A DNA stretch of 64,000 nt from an uncultured Corynebacterium sp. (GCA_943914355.1 CALUBS010000001.1:62001-126000), one strand, 5' to 3'. Positions 36,038 through 45,443 are shown, counted from the first letter of the stretch. The notes: generated from the sequence alone by a model not told the origin. A program made the numbers and translations.

Positions 36038-39000
36038 ATGCCCTTGCCCAACTCATTAACCCGCCTTGCCACCATAGTCGTGGCCTTGGCGCTCGCGTTA
36101 TTCTACGCTCCCTTCGCCCTCGCTAAGGAAGCCCCCCTTGTCCGCACCCAAACGCACGTGGATTCCCCGCACGCGGTGTGGAAGGACGGAAACTTCAAAC
36201 TCATGTCCAATAGTGCGGGCCTAGTCCCCATCGAGGACACGATCAACTGGGTCAGCCACGGCCGCGTCGATGGAGGCTTGGGGGCCTATGCCTGGCGCGT
36301 TCCTGATGACCCGCGCTTCGAGTTTCTCAATGCCGAGAAAAACCAGCTCATGTACTACGGCGGCCCCGCGGTCGGCTTTCCCAAAAACACCATGCCCATC
36401 TGGGCTGGGTTCGGTGCCGCCGCAGATCTTCCCACCGATCAATTCCGCGATAAATCCTTCAACATGGAAATCGTTGATTTCAAGGGCCCCGGCCGCATGG
36501 AATTGTTTACCTACAGCGACGAGAACTATCCCCTCAACCGCCTCTGGTCCTCTCACGACCCAGGATTCCGTACCACCTGGGTTAATGCAGGCACGCATAC
36601 GCATAACGCCACGACGTTTACCCGTCCTGGCCACTACGAAGTAACCTACCGCGCTTCGGCTCGAAAGAAGGATGGCACCTTCATCCACTCCGAGCCACAA
36701 ACCCTGGTATGGCAGGTAGGCGGCACCAACCCCGCCGAGCGCACGATTACCGACCTTGAAGCTGCCTTTAACGACGCCAAGTCTGAAGGCTCCGCAGGCG
36801 AAGATTCCGAGTCCAACACCCCTATGTTTAAGATGGCGCCCTCCACGGCTGATACCAAGGGCGCGAAGGAAGGCATCCTCACCACGCTCTCCCTCGATAC
36901 CGGCAATGCCAAGGACTCCGGCCGCGCCGTATTCACCATCAACGGCCACTATCTAGCCGAGCGCAAGGTAGAAGGCGGTAAGGCTTCGTGGGATGAAATG
37001 ATTGGTGATGAAGAATCCAACTTCCAAGCCATCTTCATTCCCGACAATAATTCCCCAAGCCCACGCTGGGTATCCGAACCCATAAAGTTCTGGACCAGCA
37101 CCGACGGGGAAAAAGACGGTAAAGATGCGGAAGCTTACACAACGAAAAGCGGCGAGCTTCCTACCCCAGAGATGGAAGAGTTAGAGCCGTTTGAGACCGA
37201 TCCCCTTGAGATCACGAGCCCAAATATCACCGTTTCCACCAGTAAAGTGTACGGCGAGGACGACCGTAATATCGACATCACCGTAGCTCCCGAGGATGAC
37301 CGTACCACGGTGCGCGTTACCGGCGGCTTCTACAAAGTAAATGGCGAACCGATGACTAGCCTGCCGCAGAACGCTGTTGCAGATTGCGAAATCGGCTTTA
37401 CTTCTGGGCCGGGGCTAAGGACGAGCAAGCAACTCATCGAGGGCTGTAAGCAGCCCGGCTACCAGCTCATGCTACGCATCGTTCCTGATTCGCGCTCCAA
37501 TGCCGGCGGCGCCACGCTATTTAGCCATACCCATAAAGACGCTTATAAGCCGGTAGCTGAGACCACCGTCTCGTTCCCGGAGGCTTCCGCTTCCGGGGAT
37601 GCACCGGAACAAGAAGGATCGGAGAAGCCAGAAGACTCCAACGCACCAGAGAAGCCGCAGGACTCGGAAGAAGCAGAAGAGTCAGAGGGTTCCGCCCCAA
37701 CCGAAGAGTCTTCCCCTGAGGCACCTTCCACGACCCCAAAGCCTTCGGTTCCCAGTGTCCCCAAGCCCAAACCGCAGGGCCCGAAGGATAAGGACGCCCC
37801 CAACAAGGAGCTCAATCTGCACCGGGGTCACGTCGATATCGCCCCTATCCACGAGGATGGTGAGCTACACCTGGGCATCAAGGACGAGACGAACCTCTAC
37901 CACATTGGTGCAATCTGGCGTAAGCCATCCGATGTCTTTTTCAGCGTTCCCAAGCAGGTCAAGACTACCTTGGACAAAGACATCCCCCACTTTGGAAAGA
38001 AAGGCAGCGCTGCCTACGTCCTGCCAGAGACACAGCGCACCGGCGTGGTGTGGCCTGGGATAAGCACCGAAGATGCCTACCAGGACACCAAGAAGAATTA
38101 CACCTTTACCTTTACCCCCGTCAAAGCCCCGAAGGACGGCGAATGGTTGGCATACCTGGCTGATCAAACCGGCCTGGACCAGCGCCTTGCCGGCAGCGAT
38201 GGTACGCATTCCTATACCACCGAAGGCCCAGACCACATGCACCTTAACTGGGCATTCAACAAGCCCGGTACGTATGAAGTTGGTGTCACGGTAGCCGAAA
38301 AAGACGGCAAAACCGCGAAAAAGGCCATTCTGCGTTTCAAGGTAGCTAGCGAGGATTCATCATCTGCTACCCCACCAACTAAGGGAAACAACAATGCGTC
38401 TGAAGGCGGATCCAACGACAGTACCGATGGCACGACCGAGAACGATGCCGGAAGCTCCGCCGATAACGGCACGGAAAGCACCGCGCCGTCGAAAGAACGA
38501 AACCCAGAGACAACGGAACCTGCTCCCAGCGCAACACCGTCCCAGAAGCGCGAGATTACCAAGGGCCACATCGACTTCGGGCCAAAGGTTGTGGACAATA
38601 AGCTCGGCTTCTATGTCAACGAAGACGACCGCCACAACGTGCCTGAAGACGTAGCGCTACGCGTTCACGATACGCAACGCGTGCCGGTCGCTGACTCTCT
38701 GGCTAAGACCCTGTCCTTTACCGGAATGGTAAAGACTGGCTCGACGATTTACCACCTGCCATTACAACAGGATCACAATGCTGTGTGGCCGGGATGGGAC
38801 ACGATCAAGGTCGGGCAAGACTACCGTGACGCTGCTATCGAGGTTCGCCCCAAGTCGGCACCTACGGACGGAAAATGGTGGGCCGGCCACACTGCCTCCC
38901 TGAATACACCGGAACGAACCTTGGCCGATAGCAACGGTACCCATACGATTAAGGGCGTTGAGGACGGGCCTTTCCATGTCCACGCGCACTGGATTTTTAC

Positions 39001-39526
39001 AGAACCAGGCCGCTATGAGATGGACATGCGTGCCGTCAACCACAACGGCGACAAACTCACCGACTGGCACACCGTTACCTTCCTCGTGGGTGATTCAACC
39101 ACCCAGCCCGGCGGAAAAGGCGCTGCCGAAGAAGGCGATAAGGAAGAGGGCAAGCCCGCAGACTCCTCGAAGAATAAGCAACCAGGTGCTACCAAACCGG
39201 ATAACGGCCCGAATAGCACCGGCACTACTAAGCCGGGATCCGATAAGTCCAACGCCTCTAACTCATCTGGATCAAATGCGGGCGCCAAGGCGGCCAAGGG
39301 CAATAGCGCTGGGAAGTCAGAAGGCTCCAGCAAATCCACTACCGCTAAGGGCGCAACGAACGGGGGCTCTGGACCTGGCTCCGGATCCGGCGGAGGTTCC
39401 TCCAACTCCCACAAAGGTTCGCTGGCTTCCACGGGTGCCAATGTCGGTTGGGTACTCGTGCTCGCTGCAGTCTTTATTGGCGCCGGCATAGCCCTGATGA
39501 AAAAGCGCTCCAAGAACAGTCAGTAG
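36038..39526 (+). CDS. Large LASTG-anchored surface protein with three actinobacterial surface-anchor (TIGR03769-type) domains
   Basis: 1162 aa. Signal peptide (to ~29, PFALA/KEAP). Domain 1 (~34-225) and two shorter related domains (~590-775, HRGHVDIAPIHEDGELHLGI; ~838-1030, KGHIDFGPKVVDNKLGFYV) each contain the Trp-Pro-Gly and THxY/H patterns of the choice-of-anchor M / TIGR03769 repeats often found beside metal ABC transporters. Acidic Pro/Ser linkers separate them; a Gly/Ser/Lys stalk (~1040-1125) leads to LASTG (1129-1133), a hydrophobic helix and a KKRSK tail, a sortase signal. GGGAGA precedes the ATG. Function unknown; metal or haem capture would be a guess from relatives. Confidence 0.82.
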   Translation: MPLPNSLTRLATIVVALALALFYAPFALAKEAPLVRTQTHVDSPHAVWKDGNFKLMSNSAGLVPIEDTINWVSHGRVDGGLGAYAWRVPDDPRFEFLNAEKNQLMYYGGPAVGFPKNTMPIWAGFGAAADLPTDQFRDKSFNMEIVDFKGPGRMELFTYSDENYPLNRLWSSHDPGFRTTWVNAGTHTHNATTFTRPGHYEVTYRASARKKDGTFIHSEPQTLVWQVGGTNPAERTITDLEAAFNDAKSEGSAGEDSESNTPMFKMAPSTADTKGAKEGILTTLSLDTGNAKDSGRAVFTINGHYLAERKVEGGKASWDEMIGDEESNFQAIFIPDNNSPSPRWVSEPIKFWTSTDGEKDGKDAEAYTTKSGELPTPEMEELEPFETDPLEITSPNITVSTSKVYGEDDRNIDITVAPEDDRTTVRVTGGFYKVNGEPMTSLPQNAVADCEIGFTSGPGLRTSKQLIEGCKQPGYQLMLRIVPDSRSNAGGATLFSHTHKDAYKPVAETTVSFPEASASGDAPEQEGSEKPEDSNAPEKPQDSEEAEESEGSAPTEESSPEAPSTTPKPSVPSVPKPKPQGPKDKDAPNKELNLHRGHVDIAPIHEDGELHLGIKDETNLYHIGAIWRKPSDVFFSVPKQVKTTLDKDIPHFGKKGSAAYVLPETQRTGVVWPGISTEDAYQDTKKNYTFTFTPVKAPKDGEWLAYLADQTGLDQRLAGSDGTHSYTTEGPDHMHLNWAFNKPGTYEVGVTVAEKDGKTAKKAILRFKVASEDSSSATPPTKGNNNASEGGSNDSTDGTTENDAGSSADNGTESTAPSKERNPETTEPAPSATPSQKREITKGHIDFGPKVVDNKLGFYVNEDDRHNVPEDVALRVHDTQRVPVADSLAKTLSFTGMVKTGSTIYHLPLQQDHNAVWPGWDTIKVGQDYRDAAIEVRPKSAPTDGKWWAGHTASLNTPERTLADSNGTHTIKGVEDGPFHVHAHWIFTEPGRYEMDMRAVNHNGDKLTDWHTVTFLVGDSTTQPGGKGAAEEGDKEEGKPADSSKNKQPGATKPDNGPNSTGTTKPGSDKSNASNSSGSNAGAKAAKGNSAGKSEGSSKSTTAKGATNGGSGPGSGSGGGSSNSHKGSLASTGANVGWVLVLAAVFIGAGIALMKKRSKNSQ

Positions 39527-39538
39527 CCCTTTGACTCC

Positions 39539-39573
39539 AGAGGCCGTTGCACCACCCCATTGCGACGGCCTCT
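39539..39573 (+). terminator. Terminator after the surface-protein gene
   Basis: AGAGGCCGTTGC pairs with GCGACGGCCTCT (one wobble) around an 11-nt loop, followed by CAATT. Beyond it, 39574-39830 is AT-rich and holds no recognisable feature. Confidence 0.7.
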
Positions 39574-39830
39574 CAATTGGAACTGATCCACGACCTTAAA
39601 AACCAATAAGCATCAACCTATACCGCAGATCTGAGCCTTGAAAAGGGTCGAGTACCAGCTCGGGCCGGGCTCATTTTGCGTTTTAAAGTGGTTATTTACA
39701 CCACAAGCCTTTAATTCTCTCCCCGAATAGGGGTGGAAGCTAAACTGAAGCGCTGCATTGACATAGTTCTATGGGATAGCCTGGGTTTTACCAAGCTTCC
39801 TGATTCATCCCCAATTAACGAAGAAACATT

Positions 39831-40406
39831 ATGCGAAGTAAATTTAGCTCAATCGCCTTGTCCGCACTTTTGATCACCAGTGGAGCTATAGCTCCAGCCA
39901 CTGCTCAGGAACCTTCCGCCGTCACGTCCGAAAACTATGTTGAATTGTTCAACTTTGGAGATGAGTATTCTCACGACCCTCATAAACGGCGATCCCAACT
40001 AAAGCGTGATGATTTCCAAAAAACATCTGAAGTAGTCCTCTACGGAAGAAAGGTGGAAACCTACAAAAAGGTTTTCCCGGAAGGAATTTCTGTCGAGTAC
40101 GACGTACTGGGCGATCCTGTGAAAGCTTCACCGGCTTCATTCGTAAGGTTCGAATGGGACTGGGGTCCCCGTATTTACATGACGGGCGAGGAGTTTTGGA
40201 GCCTTGGTGCTTCTGGGTTCGCAGGTACTGTCTGCGGGCTCTTAGGAAAGTCAGTAAAGTTCGGCACCGCATGTAGCGTTGCTGCAACCGCAGCGTGGAA
40301 TAAATTGACTGCTAAGCGAAAATGGGCCCATGACGATCAATGTTATGACCTAAGCCAATTCATGAACATTGGATGGGAGAAAGCTCCCCGTGAGAAGTGC
40401 GATTAG
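39831..40406 (+). CDS. Small secreted protein of unknown function (possible bacteriocin-like)
   Basis: 191 aa with a clear Sec signal peptide (MRSKFSSIALSALLITSGAI, cut near ATAQ/EP). The mature part is charged, then has a Gly/Ala/Ser-rich segment bounded by Cys (GASGFAGTVCGLLGKSVKFG...GTACS) and ends with two more Cys (DQCYD and EKCD). No family recognised. The DNA is visibly AT-richer than the ribosomal genes around it. Its stop lies within the start of the next gene. A secreted Cys-containing protein coupled to a small membrane protein recalls bacteriocin/immunity pairs; this is inference only. Confidence 0.65.
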   Translation: MRSKFSSIALSALLITSGAIAPATAQEPSAVTSENYVELFNFGDEYSHDPHKRRSQLKRDDFQKTSEVVLYGRKVETYKKVFPEGISVEYDVLGDPVKASPASFVRFEWDWGPRIYMTGEEFWSLGASGFAGTVCGLLGKSVKFGTACSVAATAAWNKLTAKRKWAHDDQCYDLSQFMNIGWEKAPREKCD

Positions 40407-40732
40407 CTTTGTTTAGTCGCATATCGAAATCTATTTTACTTCCTGCCAGCATTCTTGTATCCACTTGTGTAGCGGGTTTTTTCTGGGGAGAATTAAGGCT
40501 TTTCCCTCTTGTTATGGCAGTAATATACATGGCCCTGCACTACGCCTTTATACGTAGAGATTCTTACCCAAGATCGGAATCTGGGGCTTTTATCGTCGGA
40601 TTTGTACTATCCATTTTTGGTGGATTAATGAATGCTTCAAACTACACATTCGCCGTTGGGCTAATGATAGCTTCGACGTTCCTTATGTTTTTAAAGCTTA
40701 ATAAGGAGGACACGACCGGACCAAGAAAGTGA
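40397..40732 (+). CDS. Small membrane protein overlapping the secreted-protein gene
   Basis: 111 aa from a GTG at 40397, overlapping the upstream gene by 10 bp. Four predicted hydrophobic segments: ISKSILLPASILVSTCVAGF, LRLFPLVMAVIYMALHYAFI, AFIVGFVLSIFGGLMNASNY and AVGLMIASTFLMFLKL. Size, topology and coupling fit an immunity or export partner of the secreted protein, but no homolog is recognised. AT-rich like its partner. Confidence 0.6.
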   Translation: MRLALFSRISKSILLPASILVSTCVAGFFWGELRLFPLVMAVIYMALHYAFIRRDSYPRSESGAFIVGFVLSIFGGLMNASNYTFAVGLMIASTFLMFLKLNKEDTTGPRK

Positions 40733-40744
40733 AGTGTCTGGCCG

Positions 40745-41002
40745 TATAGCCTTTACCATGGCCACTGATATTCCCATCTACTTCTGCCACCCAGGACCGC
40801 CGTGGGAACGCGGCAGCAACGAAAACACCAACGGCAGGCTCAGAAGAAACCTTGCCAAAACAGTGACCTGTCCATCTACAGCGCCGAGAACCTAGAGATG
40901 ATCGCCACCAATCACAAACCATGCAAAGCACTCAACTGGCGCACATCAGCCGAAGTCCTGACCAACGCCCTGACACAAACCGGTAGTATCACACCCAAGT
41001 AA
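40745..41002 (+). mobile_element. IS30-family transposase, 3' remnant
   Basis: Encodes the C-terminal catalytic end of an IS30 transposase: IPIYFCHPGPPWERGSNENT with the DDE Glu, then after a frameshift near 40857 SDLSIYSAENLEMIATNHKP, CKALNWRTSAEVLTNAL and a stop at 41002. The first three quarters of the gene are absent. It marks past transposition immediately next to rplE. Confidence 0.8.
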
Positions 41003-41007
41003 CCGTC

Positions 41008-41023
41008 ATCGTTGCAATGACCC
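41008..41023. mobile_element. IS30-like terminal inverted repeat, right end
   Basis: ATCGTTGCAATGACCC, 5 bp past the transposase stop, is the inverted partner (15/16) of 35257-35272. Position right after the transposase is what an IS30 right end should have. Confidence 0.55.
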
Positions 41024-41050
41024 CTAGAATCCACAGATGACAACAAAATT

Positions 41051-41088
41051 AAAAGGTCCCAACTCCTTCCATGGAGTTGGGACCTTTT
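41051..41088. terminator. Terminator of the rplN-rplX-rplE unit
   Basis: Perfect 16-bp stem AAAAGGTCCCAACTCC / GGAGTTGGGACCTTTT with a 6-nt loop; the minus strand continues AATTTTG. It lies 17 bp past the rplE stop. Confidence 0.92.
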
Positions 41089-41104
41089 AGCGCTCTATCT
41101 CTAT

Positions 41105-41656
41105 TTACTTGAACGGGAAGCCGAGCTCGCGCAGAAGCTTACGGCCCTCCTCGTCGTTGGTAGCGCTGGTAACGACGGTGATGTCCATACCACGGGGACG
41201 ATCGATCTTGTCAATGTCGATTTCGTAGAACATAGACTGCTCGGACAGGCCGAAGGTGTAGTTACCGTGGCCGTCAAACTGCTGGTCAGACAGACCGCGG
41301 AAGTCACGAATACGTGGCAGCGCGATGGTCAACAGGCGGTCCAGGAACTCCCACATACGGTCGCCACGTAGGGTAACGCGTGCGCCGATGGGCATGCCTT
41401 CGCGCAGCTTGAAGTTCGCGATGGACTTCTTAGCACGACGCAGCTGTGGCTTCTGACCGGTGATAGCGGTCAGGTCCTCGAGAGCACCATTGATAACCTT
41501 GGAGTCACGAGCGGCTTCGCCAACACCCATGTTGACTACGACCTTGGTGACGCCAGGGATCTGCATGACGTTGTCATACTTGAACTCTTCATTCAGGTTT
41601 TTGCGGATTTCCTCGCGGTAGCGAGTCTTCAGACGCGGGGTGTAGTTCTCGCTCAT
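41105..41656 (-). CDS. rplE: 50S ribosomal protein L5
   Basis: 183 aa, complete: [53 protein letters not shown]. It binds 5S rRNA and contacts the P-site tRNA. 3 bp after rplX. This is the working copy; a diverged 3' fragment lies 8 kb away at 32661-32997. Confidence 0.98.
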   Translation of the reverse strand: MSENYTPRLKTRYREEIRKNLNEEFKYDNVMQIPGVTKVVVNMGVGEAARDSKVINGALEDLTAITGQKPQLRRAKKSIANFKLREGMPIGARVTLRGDRMWEFLDRLLTIALPRIRDFRGLSDQQFDGHGNYTFGLSEQSMFYEIDIDKIDRPRGMDITVVTSATNDEEGRKLLRELGFPFK

Positions 41657-41658
41657 TT

Positions 41659-41973
41659 TTAGATGTCCTTCCCGTTGCTACGCGCGATGCGGACTTTTTT
41701 GCCGTTCTCGTCGAAACGGTAGCCCACGCGGGTCGGGTTACCCTCAGAGTCAACGATCGCTACGTTGGACACGTGGATCGGGGCTCCTTGGGTAACAATT
41801 CCGCCGGACTCGGCGCCACGCTCAGTAGCGGAGTTTGCGACGTGCTTCTTGATGCGGTTAACGCCCTCAACGAGGACCTTTTCGCGCTTCGGGTACGCCT
41901 CGATGACTTTGCCCTTCGCACCCTTATCTGGGCCCGAAATGACAATCACCATATCTCCCTTATGGATCTTCAT
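41659..41973 (-). CDS. rplX: 50S ribosomal protein L24
   Basis: 104 aa; KOW-motif protein that initiates large-subunit assembly ([40 protein letters not shown]). Sits between rplN and rplE. Confidence 0.97.
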   Translation of the reverse strand: MKIHKGDMVIVISGPDKGAKGKVIEAYPKREKVLVEGVNRIKKHVANSATERGAESGGIVTQGAPIHVSNVAIVDSEGNPTRVGYRFDENGKKVRIARSNGKDI

Positions 41974-41977
41974 AAGA

Positions 41978-42346
41978 TTAGATCACCTCCGGTGCTAGAG
42001 AAACGATCTTCATGAAACGCTTATCACGGAGTTCACGAGCAACCGGGCCGAAGATACGGGTACCGCGAGGTTCGCTATCGCCCTTCAGAATAACTGCAGC
42101 ATTCTCATCAAAGCGGATGTAGGAGCCGTCCGGACGACGGGTTTCCTTCTTCGCGCGGACGATAACTGCCTTAACTACATCGCCTTCTTTTACGCTGCCG
42201 CCTGGAACAGCGTCCTTGACGGTGGCGACAATTACGTCGCCGATGCCAGCGAAGCGTCGGACTGAGCCACCGAGAACGCGGATGCACAAAAGTTCACGTG
42301 CACCAGAGTTGTCGGCGACGCGCAGACGCGATTCCTGCTGAATCAC
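41978..42346 (-). CDS. rplN: 50S ribosomal protein L14
   Basis: 122 aa from a GTG at 42346 ([20 protein letters not shown]) with AGGAG 8 nt upstream; the frame opens earlier but this start gives the invariant L14 N-terminus. Elsewhere in bacteria it follows rpsQ directly; here a 10.7-kb accessory block separates them, so it heads its own transcript. Confidence 0.97.
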   Translation of the reverse strand: MIQQESRLRVADNSGARELLCIRVLGGSVRRFAGIGDVIVATVKDAVPGGSVKEGDVVKAVIVRAKKETRRPDGSYIRFDENAAVILKGDSEPRGTRIFGPVARELRDKRFMKIVSLAPEVI

Positions 42347-42749
42347 TATGGGTCTCCTGACCTGGATTGATGTGCGACAAGATTTCCGTCCTTGCCACAC
42401 GCGGTCTACAAACTTGCTGTGCGCGAACTTTTACAACGAACACCGTACGGCGTCGATGGGTCTCGGACCGGCGATTCGGAAACGCACCACTGCGGACCGA
42501 CCAGCTCTCGCAACTAACATATTGAACCACATGAACTAGCTACTTCCAAAACACAAAAAGCAGGGTTTTCACTTCACAGCGGTTGCGTCCTTTAGCGGGG
42601 TGCATCTGTAGCCCGTGGTAAACCTCGTACTCTTTGAATCCAGCCTTTCCTCTGCCCCTCAGCAACCCCTGACTCAGCAGTTGGTAAAGACCGTGCTTCC
42701 ACGGCATCTTCCAGCGGCAGGGTCAGCTCAATGCAGAAGTAGTGAACTA
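42347..42749. other. rplN upstream region, with possible metN 3' remnant
   Basis: 403 bp without an intact gene. The half next to rplN should carry its promoter. Plus-strand 42690-42740 reads KDRASTASSSGRVSSMQK then stop, a composition like the low-complexity end of a MetN ATPase, which normally precedes metI. This is weak and only suggested by the metI pseudogene that follows. Confidence 0.3.
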
Positions 42750-43353
42750 ATGGACTTAACCGAAATTTTCGATACCAAGGTTTCTATCGATCAGTATCTA
42801 GAGGCCGGCTGGCAAACCCTTTATATGGTGGGCATTTCCCTCTTCCTGGGGACAATAGGCGGAGTTACCCTGGGAATCATCCTGGCCCTTGCTCACTCGC
42901 AAGGCATGTACCCCAACCGTGTGCTGTTCAGGATCACAGACTTCCTAGTCAATACGGTGCGCTGGTGCCGCTTACCATCTTCATAGCGCCTTCATAGCGC
43001 CGTTTATGGCTCGCCTCATCGAGCAATCGGTGCTGGAAGTTGGTGAAGGCATCCTAGAAGCAGCGGAATCCATGGGCGCTTCCCTATGGCAAACCATCCG
43101 CTATTTCTTGCTGCCGGAGGCTAGGGCTTCGATAATCTTGGCACTGACTACATCCACCATCACCTTGATTTCTGCCGCCGCGATGGCGGGCACCATCGGT
43201 GGTGGAGGCGTCGGTGACTTGGCGGTCTCCTATGGTTATCAGCAATTCGACACCGTAGCCATTATCTTCACCGTGATTATCCTCATCGTGGTGGTACAAG
43301 CAATCCAAGGCTTGGGCAATGCGCTCGCCCGTCGGGCGCGCAACGGCGCCTAA
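42750..43353 (+). pseudogene. metI: Methionine ABC transporter permease MetI, disrupted
   Basis: The first part (MDLTEIFDTKVSIDQYLEAG, VGISLFLGTIGGVTLGIILA, FLVNTVR) and last part (PFMARLIEQSVLEVGEGILE, AAESMGASLWQTIRYFLLPE, TIGGGGVGDLAVSYGYQQFD) are typical MetI. Between them about 20-25 codons are missing, and the remaining LVPLTIFIAP stretch is hit by an 11-bp tandem duplication (42980-43001) that shifts the frame and creates a stop. The substrate-binding gene metQ is not nearby. Confidence 0.85.
42980..43001. repeat. 11-bp tandem duplication inside the metI pseudogene
   Basis: TTCATAGCGCC occurs twice without a gap (42980-42990 and 42991-43001). Removing one copy restores the reading frame into IAPFMARLIEQ, so it is a recent slippage-type mutation. 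Confidence 0.92.
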
Positions 43354-43367
43354 TGAATACCAACAAG

Positions 43368-43397
43368 TAAAAAGGCTGGGGTTTATCCCCAGCCCTT
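43368..43397. terminator. Bidirectional terminator between metI remnant and the sucrose PTS gene
   Basis: GGCTGGGG / CCCCAGCC stem with a 5-nt loop, A-tract on one side and CTTAAG on the other. The minus-strand arm ends within the last codons of the PTS gene. Confidence 0.75.
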
Positions 43398-45423
43398 AAG
43401 ACGTAGCTTTCTTCGCAGTAGTCTCCGCAGTCTCCTGCCCAGCCTTTGGATCCACGGTAAATAGGTCCGTCCCAGAACCGATGAGCTCGCCCTCGCGGAA
43501 GGCCGCGGTGGGAATAACGGGGCCAGTCTTCTTGGCATTTGACACAACGACTGGCGTCGTTACCGGCAGGCCCGCTTCCTTGATAGCCTCGATATCGAAT
43601 TCAGCCAAGACCTCGCCTTGCTTGACGGTATCGCCCTTATTGACATGCGAGGTGAAGTGTTCGCCCTTGAGGTTTACCGTATCGAAGCCAATGTGCATAA
43701 GGATGTCAATCGGCCCCACCGCTGGGTCCTCCACGCGCAGGGCGTAGGCGTGGTGGGAGGGGAAGGTCACGGTGATGGTGCCATCGGCAGGCGCAACGAG
43801 CTTGCCGACGGTCGGTTCGATAGCAACGCCTGTACCCAGCTTGCCCCCGGCAAACATGGGGTCCTCAACTTTGGATAAGGGCACGGCATTTCCCTCTAGC
43901 GGGGAAAAGATCGTCGCGGCATCTGCGGCGGCGGCAGCGCTGGCAGCAGACTCTTCAGCGGCCTCGTCGGCCAAAGCCTGCGCGGCGGGAGGATTGACCT
44001 CATCCGGATCAATAGTGCCATTGCGATGAATGAGCACGCGCCCGTACAGGTAAGCCCCGATGAAGGCTACGGCGAAGGCGATGACACCACACAACAAGAA
44101 GGTCGGGACAAAGCGGGGAACGGAGACGAAGCCAATGAAGCCGGCGGCACCGAGGGCATCCGCAAGCACGCCAAAAATGGCGATGAACGTAGAGGCGATG
44201 GCTGATGCCGCCATACCGATATAAAACGGCCAACGCAGGCGCAGGTTAACACCGAAGATCGCGGGCTCAGTAATACCAAACAGCGCCGAGATACCGGAGG
44301 CACCGGCCAAGCCCTTGAGCTTTTCGGAACGCGCCAGGAAGTACACGGCCAAGGCCACACCACCCTGGGCGATATTGGCCATCGAGGCAATGGGGAAGAT
44401 GAAGGAACCGCCCTCATTCCACAGCATCGTCTCAATGGGCGGGAAGGATTGGTGTAGACCGGTAATGACGATCGGTGAATAAACCAGACCGAAAAGGAAG
44501 CCGGCCACAGGACCTGCAAAGTCATACAGGTTGGCCAGCCCCATGCCCAACCATTCACCGGCGGTACGCAAGATTGGACCCAGTCCCATAAAGGTAATAA
44601 AGCCGGTCACCAGCAGGGTAAGCAGGGGCGTGAGCATGAAGTCCACGGTGCCCTTGAGGTGCTTGTGTAGGAACTTTTCAATCGTCGCCAAAATCCAGGC
44701 GATGACCAAAATAGGCAAGATGGACCCCTGGTAGCCGGCCTGGGCAACGTCTAAGCCAAAGATATCCCAGTAGGGCATCTCGCCATTTTCAATAGCCTCA
44801 GCAACGTTATAGCCGCTAACCAAATCTGGCATGACCATCGCCATGGCCATGCCCGCACCGAGGAATTCATTACCGCCAAAGCGCTTAGTAGCAGTAAAGC
44901 CCACGAGGATAGGAAGGAAGGCAAAGGGGGCGGATGCCAGGAGGTTGACCAGCCCGGCAAACCCTTCCCACGAGGGATACATTTCGATGACTGATTGATC
45001 CCCAAATAGTCCCGGCGCGGTCAGCACATTATTTAATGCCATCAATAGACCGCCGCCGAGCAGGATTGGGATTAGCGGAACAAAGATATCGGCCAAGACC
45101 TTGACCGCACGGGAGAACCAGTTCCCTGATTCCGCGGCAATATCCTTGAGGCGATCGGTGGACACGGCGACGTCCTTGGAAATGGACTTGGTCATTTCCT
45201 GAAAGACGATATTGACATCGCCCGGGCCCACGATGACCTGGAACATGCCACCGGCTTCGAAGGTGCCCTTCAGATCTGGATCGTTGTCTAGCGCTGCGGT
45301 ATCTACCCTGTCCGAATCATCCAAGACCATGCGCAAGCGCGTGGCGCAGTGGGCAAGGGCAATAATATTATCTTCGCCGCCTAATGCCTTGAGGGTGCGG
45401 GCGGCGACCTCTTTATGCTCCAT
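43396..45423 (-). CDS. ptsS: Sucrose-type PTS transporter EIIBCA
   Basis: 675-aa phosphotransferase permease that imports and phosphorylates a disaccharide, most likely sucrose given the neighbouring sucrose-6-phosphate hydrolase and fructokinase. EIIB comes first with phospho-Cys26 (AHCATRLRMVL), then an EIIC membrane domain (~100-480; GITEPAIFGVNLRLRWPFYI) and an EIIA domain (~520-660) with its active His in DILMHIGFDTVNLKG. All three are fused, as in corynebacterial PtsS. Its 3' end is 43 bp from the metI remnant. Substrate is inferred from context. Confidence 0.9.
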   Translation of the reverse strand: MEHKEVAARTLKALGGEDNIIALAHCATRLRMVLDDSDRVDTAALDNDPDLKGTFEAGGMFQVIVGPGDVNIVFQEMTKSISKDVAVSTDRLKDIAAESGNWFSRAVKVLADIFVPLIPILLGGGLLMALNNVLTAPGLFGDQSVIEMYPSWEGFAGLVNLLASAPFAFLPILVGFTATKRFGGNEFLGAGMAMAMVMPDLVSGYNVAEAIENGEMPYWDIFGLDVAQAGYQGSILPILVIAWILATIEKFLHKHLKGTVDFMLTPLLTLLVTGFITFMGLGPILRTAGEWLGMGLANLYDFAGPVAGFLFGLVYSPIVITGLHQSFPPIETMLWNEGGSFIFPIASMANIAQGGVALAVYFLARSEKLKGLAGASGISALFGITEPAIFGVNLRLRWPFYIGMAASAIASTFIAIFGVLADALGAAGFIGFVSVPRFVPTFLLCGVIAFAVAFIGAYLYGRVLIHRNGTIDPDEVNPPAAQALADEAAEESAASAAAAADAATIFSPLEGNAVPLSKVEDPMFAGGKLGTGVAIEPTVGKLVAPADGTITVTFPSHHAYALRVEDPAVGPIDILMHIGFDTVNLKGEHFTSHVNKGDTVKQGEVLAEFDIEAIKEAGLPVTTPVVVSNAKKTGPVIPTAAFREGELIGSGTDLFTVDPKAGQETAETTAKKATS

Positions 45424-45443
45424 GGACCAACCTTTGTTATTTA

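Noticed and set aside
39539..39573. A further IS30 end, because of the GGCCGTTGCA sequence
   Set aside because: It forms a simple hairpin right after a stop codon and lacks the GGGTCRTTGCAACGAT core, so it is better explained as a terminator.
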